NCBI GenBank assembly: GCA_020852155.1
Contig: JADZBJ010000064.1
Coordinates: forward strand, 1-12,091
Direction of reading: 5' to 3'
Length of the DNA: 12,091 nt
DNA from: Saprospiraceae bacterium
Lineage (GTDB): Bacteria; Bacteroidota; Bacteroidia; Chitinophagales; Saprospiraceae
The stretch's first letter is position 1. Each line of letters opens with the position of its first letter. Shown here one piece after another: positions 1-5,570 of the stretch. Position numbers and translations under genes: made by a program. The notes below the pieces were generated by a model, which was not told the DNA's origin, searched no databases, and saw nothing but the letters and a program-made list of their open reading frames with translations.

Positions 1-13
1 AAGTGTTGGTTAA

Positions 14-192
14 ATTTCTGAGGAATCTGGTTAGGTTAGTGGTTTTGGATCAAAAAAGCAGGCGATTTTTGGCCAATCAAGCCGCTTTTTCGAGTTCGAT
101 GCAGCGCATCGGACGAGAAAAATGGCGAAGAGTGGCTAAAAATAGACCTTTTTTGGTCAAAATGGGAGCAACCTAACCAGTTACATTTCTGA
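14..192. mobile_element. MITE-like foldback element with 8-bp flanking direct repeats
   Basis: The body, about 27-180, is a long imperfect palindrome centred near 104. Its outer arms CTGGTTAGGTT (27-37) and AACCTAACCAG (170-180) are exact inverted copies. The tip is a hairpin at 94-114 (GTTCGATGC, loop AGC, GCATCGGAC, one G.T pair). By hand alignment about 28 of the 40 innermost bases of each arm match in inverted sense. The octamer ATTTCTGA occurs in direct orientation at 14-21 and 185-192, just outside the termini. That is what a target-site duplication around a non-autonomous terminal-inverted-repeat element looks like. It contains no credible coding sequence. A chance octamer next to a native foldback is the alternative, and no transposase is present to confirm the family. 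Confidence 0.5.
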
Positions 193-216
193 ATGTTTCG
201 AAAGGAGTGGATAAAA

Positions 217-289
217 CTAACCGCCAAGAACGCTAAAAGTGCAAAAATTGAAAATCAATTCCCGGCATTTTCAGCATTTTGGCGGCTAG
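217..289. repeat. Imperfect inverted repeat, possible terminator of the aminopeptidase gene
   Basis: The arms CTAaCCGCCAA (217-227) and TTGGCGGcTAG (279-289) pair with one mismatch. Inner arms GCTAAAAGTGC (232-242) and GCATTTTCAGC (265-275) pair at 9 of 11 positions, and a small hairpin, AATTG/CAATT with a 5-base loop, lies at 246-260. Read on the minus strand, as a transcript leaving the aminopeptidase gene would be, the last arm is followed by a short T run (TTAGTTTTATCC), so a terminator role is possible. Read forward, it gives the peptide LTAKNAKSAK. I recall similar strings from over-predicted ORFs in several bacterial phyla, which suggests a dispersed intergenic repeat. Confidence 0.55.
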
Positions 290-295
290 CAAGAG

Positions 296-372
296 CCTGT
301 TGTGTGTTTTGTCTTAAAAAAAACTGCACGACAGGTTCAAAGGATGTTCAAGGCGAAAATACGATGTCGCCT
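296..372. repeat. Two weak hairpins just downstream of the aminopeptidase gene
   Basis: CCTGTTGTG (296-304) pairs with CACGACAGG (327-335), with one T.G wobble, and continues with TTTT/AAAA after an internal bulge. A second hairpin, AGGCGA (351-356) and TCGCCT (367-372), overlaps the aminopeptidase stop codon at 371-373. Neither has a T run on its 3' side in the minus orientation, so neither is a textbook intrinsic terminator. Together with the repeats at 14-192 and 217-289 they fill the 370-base gene-free stretch at the left edge. I see no supported gene there. Confidence 0.3.
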
Positions 373-3052
373 AGAACATATCGTAATACAACTTCAATGT
401 CTCGTCTGTTTCTTTCGATTTAATCATATCCAGACTGCCTTGTAAAGCGGTGGCTTTGGCTTCATTGCCGCCCTCGCGATAGTGGTTGCGGAAATCAGCA
501 ATCGCTTTGGTCGAAGCGAAACGACGCCATTCGCTGTTGCCGGCCGGTGTGGTGGCGATGGTTTCCAGCGTTTTGGCAGCATTGTCCAGCAGTTCGGCAT
601 CGTTCAGGCCGATTAACAGGCGGCTGTAAGCATCGAAGAAAGAGAAAGCGGCCATTTGATCGGCCTTGGGCATATTCTTTTCAAAAAATGCAAGGTGCTC
701 ACGACTCGGCGAATTGGCATACATATCGGCCAGCATCGGCATGAAAGCGCCGGTTTCATCGGCTTCCAGCACTTTTGACGCTTTGGCTGCGGCCTCAGCA
801 TCCAACTGCGACAAACCGTTTACGGCAGCGCCGACAACGCTGTAAGGCAATGTTTCAGAAATGGCATTTTGCAATACTGGAATATACTTTTTATCACCGG
901 TCTGGCTCAACAAGCCAATCGCAAAAGCACGGGTTGATGGGTCAGGCTCCGATGCAGCCATCTTTTCAACCGCCGCAACCACCAATGGGTTCGATGGGTC
1001 AGCGCTACTCAGGCCGCGTTGGCGCAAGCCGTGGTATTTGTCGGTCAGCGCTTCGTAGAATACAATTTTAGCCTCGGCGTCGCCTTCTCCTGCTGGCGCC
1101 TGAAGGGCATCCAGTGCTTCGGCGCGGTCAGTAAACAGCGGAGCATGGCGGTACATAAATGCCCATTCTTCTGGCGTGTGCTGATCTGTTTTGACGCAAA
1201 GCAGGGCTTTTTCTGCATCGAAATTGATGAGCGCAGGTTTTTCAGGACAGTTAAACTGGAACGTCTGATTGCGCATAGTGATGCGAATGTCTTCGCGACG
1301 CACTTTGCCGGAAGCATCGTAAATATCCACTTTCAAGGGAAGGTCGAATACGCGTGGCACATCAGCGCCTTCCTGTGTTTGTTTGACCGTTACGCTGGCT
1401 TTTTTTGAAGCCTCATCCCAGCCATATTGAATGTCAAGCGTCGGGTGGCCGGCACTGAAAAACCACTGATTCCAGAACCAGTTCATGTCTTGTCCGGTCA
1501 CGTCTTCGAAGGCCATACGCAGTTCGTCGGCTTCAACTTCGGTGTATTCATTACGCTTGAGGTAGCGATTAAGCGCCGCGAAAAAGGCGTCATCGCCGAC
1601 ATAAGTGCGCAGCATGTGCAGGATAGCGCCGCCCTTGTTGTAGGAGTGCGCGTCGAACATCTGTTCGCGGTCATTATAGCCGAAATGAATGAGCGGGTGG
1701 CCACCGTCGGCAGCGCTGAACAAATAACCCTGGCGTTCGGCCAGTTCGTGGTCTTCAGCGGCTTCACGACCGTGTTTGTGCTCCATCCACAGGAATTCGG
1801 AGTAATTGGCGAAACCTTCATTCAGGGTCAGGTTGGCCCAACTTTCGGTGGTCACCAGGTCGCCAAACCACTGGTGAAACATTTCGTGCGCTACAACTTT
1901 TTCATTGACGAGGTGATCGTCAAGCAATTCGCGTTGCGTTTTTTGCACATATTCTCCAAAAATGACGGCTGTGGTATTCTCCATCGCGCCGCTCACATAA
2001 TCGCGTACGACAATCTGGGAGAATTTTGACCACGGGTAGTCGTAATTGAGTTTTTTAGAGAAAAACTCCAGCATTTCGGGCGTGTAGGGGAAAATGTCGC
2101 GTGCGTATTTTTCAAATTTAGGCTCGACATAATAATCTACGTCAATGCCGCGCCATTTATCCTTGACAACGGCGAATTCGCCAACGGCCATCATAAACAG
2201 GTATGGCGCGTGTGGCTTGTCCATACGCCAATAGTCGGTGCGCGTACCATCGGCGTTCTTTTTTGAATTAATCAGCAGGCCGTTAGACAGGGTTTTGTAC
2301 TTGTCTTCGACGGTGATATACATTTCCTGCGTGCAGCGCTCGTTGGGCTTGTCAATCGTTGGCATCCAGAAAGAATTGCTTTCTGTTTCACCCTGCGTCC
2401 AGATTTGGCGTGGCTTGTCTTTGTCGGCGCCATCATGGTTGATGAAGTACAAACCTTTGTCAGAAGTGATGGCCGCACTGCCGCCGTAGGAGCTGCGCTC
2501 GTCAGGCTTGGCGGTGTACACGATGACAACTTTAAACTCTTCCGTACGCGTAAACTGACGACCCAGGCGGATGCGCAATTGGGTGCTGTCGTAATTGTAA
2601 GGCAGTTGTTCGGTTTTGCCTTCAAAAGTAACGGACTTGATGTCAAAATTTTTGGCATCAAGCACCAGTTGGTCTGTCGGATAAAACCAGGGACGAAGCG
2701 TCAGGGTCGCTTTGCCGTTTGCGCGGCGTTTGGCCCAGTCGAAACTGATGTCCACCTTGGTGTGAATGAGGTCGTGCTGAAACGTATGCGATGGGTTGTA
2801 AGGCTTCAGCGAGTCAACGTTCCACCCGGCTTCAGGCTCGGGTGTCACTTCGACGTCGTCAAGGATATTGTACTCTATCGGTGTTTCGTCTTCTGTGACC
2901 AGGGGTTTGCGAAGCGTGTCCCAGGTTTCAGATGGTTCGGCCGGTGCGCTGACTGAAGTGTCTCCTGCGATCGTTTTTCCGCCTGTTTTGGGCGTACAGG
3001 AAAACGTCAGGACGAGTAAAGCCGCGAGGCCGGTCAGTAAAAGGTTTTTCAT
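371..3052 (-). CDS. M1-family zinc metallo-aminopeptidase, predicted lipoprotein
   Basis: This 893-residue protein should remove N-terminal residues from peptides outside the cytoplasm. The start gives a lipoprotein signal peptide: positive MKN, a hydrophobic run, then lipobox TFSC with Cys19, followed by a low-complexity Thr/Pro/Glu stretch to about residue 90. The M1 substrate-binding GAMEN motif is at 355-359. The zinc motif HEMFH is at 389-393, and the third zinc ligand is Glu412 in NEGFAN. The probable transition-state tyrosine is Tyr471 in SYNKGG. An N-terminal beta domain (about 90-290) precedes the thermolysin-like catalytic domain (about 300-540). The rest looks like a beta segment followed by an alpha-helical, HEAT-like C-terminal part. 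All catalytic residues are intact. It diverges from murI, and the facing genes share a 233-base spacer. The family assignment is secure. The substrate preference and exact membrane location are inferred, and I give no gene symbol because several M1 subfamilies look alike. Confidence 0.95.
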   Translation of the reverse strand: MKNLLLTGLAALLVLTFSCTPKTGGKTIAGDTSVSAPAEPSETWDTLRKPLVTEDETPIEYNILDDVEVTPEPEAGWNVDSLKPYNPSHTFQHDLIHTKVDISFDWAKRRANGKATLTLRPWFYPTDQLVLDAKNFDIKSVTFEGKTEQLPYNYDSTQLRIRLGRQFTRTEEFKVVIVYTAKPDERSSYGGSAAITSDKGLYFINHDGADKDKPRQIWTQGETESNSFWMPTIDKPNERCTQEMYITVEDKYKTLSNGLLINSKKNADGTRTDYWRMDKPHAPYLFMMAVGEFAVVKDKWRGIDVDYYVEPKFEKYARDIFPYTPEMLEFFSKKLNYDYPWSKFSQIVVRDYVSGAMENTTAVIFGEYVQKTQRELLDDHLVNEKVVAHEMFHQWFGDLVTTESWANLTLNEGFANYSEFLWMEHKHGREAAEDHELAERQGYLFSAADGGHPLIHFGYNDREQMFDAHSYNKGGAILHMLRTYVGDDAFFAALNRYLKRNEYTEVEADELRMAFEDVTGQDMNWFWNQWFFSAGHPTLDIQYGWDEASKKASVTVKQTQEGADVPRVFDLPLKVDIYDASGKVRREDIRITMRNQTFQFNCPEKPALINFDAEKALLCVKTDQHTPEEWAFMYRHAPLFTDRAEALDALQAPAGEGDAEAKIVFYEALTDKYHGLRQRGLSSADPSNPLVVAAVEKMAASEPDPSTRAFAIGLLSQTGDKKYIPVLQNAISETLPYSVVGAAVNGLSQLDAEAAAKASKVLEADETGAFMPMLADMYANSPSREHLAFFEKNMPKADQMAAFSFFDAYSRLLIGLNDAELLDNAAKTLETIATTPAGNSEWRRFASTKAIADFRNHYREGGNEAKATALQGSLDMIKSKETDETLKLYYDMF

Positions 3053-3285
3053 ACCAATTTAAAAAATTTGAAAATATACTTGTTGAAGCAGGGCTGATGG
3101 ATTGGGACAGCCCTGGTTTAATTGTTTTGAGGGTGGAGGATGAAGGGTGGAATTTGATGCAGCAAAGTTGGTGTTAAAAATATGTTTCAAGTTGATTTTT
3201 GGGTGAAAACGTGATTTTTATGCTCAAACGCTCACAACGTCCGCTTATGGCCCGCATTTCAAAAAAACTTTTTGACCTTTGTCCA
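3053..3285. promoter_or_regulatory. Divergent promoter region between the aminopeptidase gene and murI
   Basis: No gene fits here, apart from possible N-terminal extensions of murI. A hairpin, CAGGGCTG (3089-3096) and CAGCCCTG (3108-3115) with an 11-base loop, lies between the divergent starts. TATGTTTC at 3181-3188 is one base off the Bacteroidota -7 box TAnnTTTG for the plus strand. On the minus strand TATATTTT (plus positions 3071-3078) could serve the aminopeptidase. No convincing -33 TTTG sits at the usual spacing for either box, so the individual promoter calls are weak. The region as a whole must hold both promoters. Confidence 0.35.
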
Positions 3286-4137
3286 ATGACGACACCAGAT
3301 CAAGGCCATCCATCCAGCGATGCACCCATCGGTATATTTGATTCGGGGTACGGCGGACTGACCGTTTTCCGCGACATTCGAAAGCGATTGCCACAGTACG
3401 ACTATATTTATCTGGGCGATAATGCCCGCGCGCCGTATGGTCCGCGCGATTTTGACACCATTTATCATTATACGCTTGAGTGCGTTCAACACCTGTTTGA
3501 TAAGGGTTGCCATCTGGTTGTGCTGGCCTGTAATACGGCTTCGGCCAAGGCCCTGCGGACGATTCAGCACCAGGATTTGCCCAGGATAGACGCCAACCGG
3601 AGGGTGCTGGGCGTCATCCGACCAACCACCGAAGTGGTGGGCCATTTTTCAAAAACAGGGAAAGTAGGCATACTGGCGACTAAGGGCACAGTCGCCTCGA
3701 AGTCGTATGTGCTGGAAATTGAAAAGTTTTTTCCTGATCTGGAGGTGTTTCAGCAGGCGTGTCCGATGTGGGTGCCTCTGGTGGAAAATCAGGAACACGA
3801 CAGCGATGGCGCTGATTATTTTGTCCGTAAATATTTAGATGCGCTGTTTGCTCAATCCAGCCAGATTGACACGATTGTACTGGGGTGTACGCACTATCCT
3901 TTAATGGAACGAAAAATCAGACAATACCTGCCGGAAGGCGTGAACTTGCTAATTCAGGGCGAGATCGTCGCGGTCAGTCTGGAGGACTACCTGATGCGCC
4001 ACCCGGAAATAGAACAACGTTGTGGCCGGGGCGGCTCGGTGCGTTATTTTACTACTGAATCTCCTGCTGAATTCGATGAAAAAGCAGGCGTTTTTTTAGG
4101 TGAAACAGTGCATTCGGAGCACCTGAGAAGTTGTTGA
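3286..4137 (+). CDS. murI: Glutamate racemase
   Basis: MurI is a cofactor-independent cytoplasmic enzyme that interconverts L- and D-glutamate, supplying D-Glu for the peptidoglycan stem peptide. From ATG 3286 the protein is 283 residues, a normal length. The signature motifs are present: GIFDSGYGG with Asp19 and Ser20; the first catalytic cysteine Cys82 in ACNTAS; Glu167 in VPLVE; the second catalytic cysteine Cys201 with His203 in LGCTHYP. The QGEIVA segment near the C-terminus is also typical. The frame stays open upstream, so TTG 3199, ATG 3220 and ATG 3247 would add 29, 22 and 13 residues. I prefer 3286 because the added residues are basic and unlike the family, and the racemase fold begins a few residues after this Met. 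It faces the lipoprotein gene at 4336 convergently across a perfect inverted repeat. It is a single-copy-type housekeeping gene with no operon partner in the window. Confidence 0.93.
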   Translation: MTTPDQGHPSSDAPIGIFDSGYGGLTVFRDIRKRLPQYDYIYLGDNARAPYGPRDFDTIYHYTLECVQHLFDKGCHLVVLACNTASAKALRTIQHQDLPRIDANRRVLGVIRPTTEVVGHFSKTGKVGILATKGTVASKSYVLEIEKFFPDLEVFQQACPMWVPLVENQEHDSDGADYFVRKYLDALFAQSSQIDTIVLGCTHYPLMERKIRQYLPEGVNLLIQGEIVAVSLEDYLMRHPEIEQRCGRGGSVRYFTTESPAEFDEKAGVFLGETVHSEHLRSC

Positions 4138-4172
4138 TCAGGTGCTTTATAATGCCCCAATTTCCAAAAAGG

Positions 4173-4264
4173 TGTCATCCTGAACGAAGTGAAGGATCTG
4201 GTCAAACAGTTGTGAATATTTCCACTTCGTGGGTAGCAGATCCTTCACTTCGTTCAGGATGACA
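4173..4264. terminator. Perfect inverted repeat, probable bidirectional terminator
   Basis: Two 28-base arms, 4173-4200 beginning TGTCATCCTGAACGAAG and 4237-4264 ending CTTCGTTCAGGATGACA, are perfect inverted copies with a 36-base loop. An A run (AAAAAGG) stands just before the left arm and a T run (CTCTTTTT) just after the right arm, so a transcript in either direction ends its hairpin near a U run. It lies 35 bases after the murI stop and about 70 bases from the end of the convergent lipoprotein gene, the right place for a shared terminator. A smaller hairpin, CCAC-TTC-GTGG, lies in the loop at 4222-4232. The arm sequence resembles a dispersed intergenic repeat that I recall from other Bacteroidota, but I cannot verify this here. 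Confidence 0.75.
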
Positions 4265-4335
4265 ATCCTCTTTTTGATGGGTTTGATGTTCTAGTTTTCA
4301 AGTAACCCGCATACCCAATTCCACAAACAACCAAC

Positions 4336-5319
4336 TCAGAGGCTTTTCAGAAAAGCAATAATCTGATCGGCATTGACCTTGTTAGGGATCACTGTTTTGC
4401 GTGTGCCATTCTGGCCAGTTTCGGTTTCTTCCTGTCCAAGGTAGTATTGATCGCCGACCTTGCTGACAGTAATCATACGCACCAAATGACCGGCGGGTGC
4501 GCCTTTCAGGCAATATTTTCGGGAGCCTGGATCCAGCACCGCAGGCAAAGTCAACACGGTGCGTTCATTTTTGAAGGCCAGAAAAACCAGTGTATTTTCG
4601 TCTGCAAACTGACCACTCATTTCGATACAAAACTCTTTGTCGGACGGTGAAAGGGTTTTTTGCGCGCTGACCCAGCCTAATTCGCGGGTCAAAATTTCAA
4701 AACCTTCCTGTATGCCGCCGCCGGCAATCGGCCACTCAGCCTGATAAACCGCCTGCATGGCATTGCTCCAATGGGCAAAATCGCCCTGATCGTCCACCCC
4801 ATGATATACCATGAAATCATCGGCAGGATCGTCGGCAGGAATCTGAATTTTCAGGTTTCGGCCATCCATCAGGTATAAAGGCTGGTTGTTGCAAGTTACG
4901 GTCACTTTTACGGCGCCGGCGTTGTCAAGCCAGGTGGTGTCTGCTCCCACGACCATCATGGTGGGTAAACCACGTGCAATCAAGTCGCCCTTTTTCACAG
5001 CCTCCACGACGGTTACTTTAAGGTCTGCGCAGGTGCTGCACAGTACCGGCGTGCCAGTTTCATCTGCGAACAATGCATCCGGGTCTGTTAAAAACACCCT
5101 GACGCCGCCCTGCGTAGTTAAAACCACATCTTCGGTCAGATAACTTTCCTGAAATACCGTCTCGGTCGTCGGTTCCGGCACTTTCGACAACAATTGGTTC
5201 AAGGCATCCTGGGCCGGTCCATACGGGCGGATTTCGTCAATGTCTTCACGACATCCGACCATTGTCGAGGCAGCCAACAACAACAAAATACAAATTCGCA
5301 TAGTAGAGAACGTAGTCAT
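4336..5319 (-). CDS. Uncharacterised secreted lipoprotein, Bacteroidota-type
   Basis: I cannot assign a function. From the start at 5319 the product is 327 residues. It has a hydrophobic signal segment and a lipobox-like TMVGC with Cys23, so it is probably an outer- or periplasm-facing lipoprotein. A second Met at residue 7 (start 5301) is equally possible. Residues 60-165 look like a beta-rich module of the form TTQGGVRVFLTDPDALF followed by KKGDLIARGLPT. I recall this pattern from many Bacteroidota hypothetical surface proteins. A Pro/Asp-rich linker follows at about 160-180, then a second module with ELGWVSAQK near 213-221 and a hydrophobic C-terminal beta segment. Cysteines 94 and 97 form a CSTC pair, and 143, 231 and 270 are also present. 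The frame is open to 5616, but that extension reads through the hairpins at 5397-5530 and puts the signal peptide internally, so I reject it. The gene diverges from htpG. Confidence 0.8.
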   Translation of the reverse strand: MTTFSTMRICILLLLAASTMVGCREDIDEIRPYGPAQDALNQLLSKVPEPTTETVFQESYLTEDVVLTTQGGVRVFLTDPDALFADETGTPVLCSTCADLKVTVVEAVKKGDLIARGLPTMMVVGADTTWLDNAGAVKVTVTCNNQPLYLMDGRNLKIQIPADDPADDFMVYHGVDDQGDFAHWSNAMQAVYQAEWPIAGGGIQEGFEILTRELGWVSAQKTLSPSDKEFCIEMSGQFADENTLVFLAFKNERTVLTLPAVLDPGSRKYCLKGAPAGHLVRMITVSKVGDQYYLGQEETETGQNGTRKTVIPNKVNADQIIAFLKSL

Positions 5320-5396
5320 GGTAATGGTTTTGGAGTGCAAGAGCAGGCAAAGCGACAATTCGCTGCCTGTATGTGTTTTTTTGTTTCTCTGGTTAT

Positions 5397-5473
5397 TTGG
5401 GTATTTGGTTATCTGGTTATTTGTTTTTGAAAAGATTGAGCCTAAACAAATAACCAAATAGCCAGCCACCCAA
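5397..5473. repeat. 30-base-arm foldback made of GGTTATTTG-like words
   Basis: Arms 5397-5426 and 5444-5473 pair without gaps around a 17-base loop. The inner 12 pairs, GGTTATTTGTTT (5415-5426) with AAACAAATAACC (5444-5455), are perfect. By hand count the 30 positions hold 25 Watson-Crick pairs, two G.T pairs (5405/5465 and 5409/5461) and three mismatches. The left arm and its upstream flank are a degenerate tandem of the word GGTTATTTG (from about 5391). Both wobbles are G.U in a plus-strand RNA and would be A.C in a minus-strand RNA. The element lies 77 bases beyond the lipoprotein start and 3 bases from the next hairpin, in the divergent spacer before htpG. Confidence 0.75.
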
Positions 5474-5476
5474 TTC

Positions 5477-5530
5477 CCCGACATTTTGTCAGCAATATGC
5501 AGCATGGCATGTTGCTTGCAAAATGTCGGG
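5477..5530. promoter_or_regulatory. Near-perfect 24-pair stem-loop upstream of htpG
   Basis: CCCGACATTTTG (5477-5488) pairs with CAAAATGTCGGG (5519-5530). The stem continues inward through AGCAA (5491-5495) with TTGCT (5512-5516) and ATGC (5497-5500) with GCAT (5507-5510), leaving a 6-base loop. Only 5490/5517 is a true mismatch. 5489/5518 and 5496/5511 are G.U pairs in a plus-strand RNA. The stem ends 40 bases before the htpG ATG, so it does not hide the start codon itself. It could be a repressor operator for this stress gene or a structured leader. AAGATTTG at 5533-5540 is one base off the -7 box TAnnTTTG, and a TTG at 5512-5514 lies 18 bases upstream, so the right arm may overlap a promoter. 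The sequence is not the CIRCE element bound by HrcA. Confidence 0.6.
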
Positions 5531-5570
5531 AAAAGATTTGATTCAGTCGTCATAAAACCTTTTCTACAAC

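Noticed and set aside
36..227. Minus-strand 63-codon open frame at the left edge
   Set aside because: It lies almost wholly within the palindromic MITE-like element, has no recognisable domain, and is the kind of frame that low-complexity palindromes produce.
193..423. Plus-strand 76-codon open frame beginning MFRKEWIKLTAKNAK
   Set aside because: It runs through the CCGCCAA inverted repeat and into the antisense of the aminopeptidase 3' end. Its peptide is the translation of a repeat, not a conserved protein.
1427..2029. Plus-strand 200-codon open frame within the aminopeptidase gene
   Set aside because: It is a shadow of the minus-strand catalytic domain containing the HEMFH and GAMEN motifs.
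3199..3285. Longer murI reading from TTG 3199, or from ATG 3220 or 3247
   Set aside because: The added residues are basic and unlike MurI N-termini, while the protein from ATG 3286 has the normal length with GIFDSG close to its start. The longer forms are not fully excluded.
5477..5530. CIRCE/HrcA operator upstream of htpG
   Set aside because: The arms CCCGACATTTTG/CAAAATGTCGGG do not resemble TTAGCACTC-N9-GAGTGCTAA, and the spacing differs.
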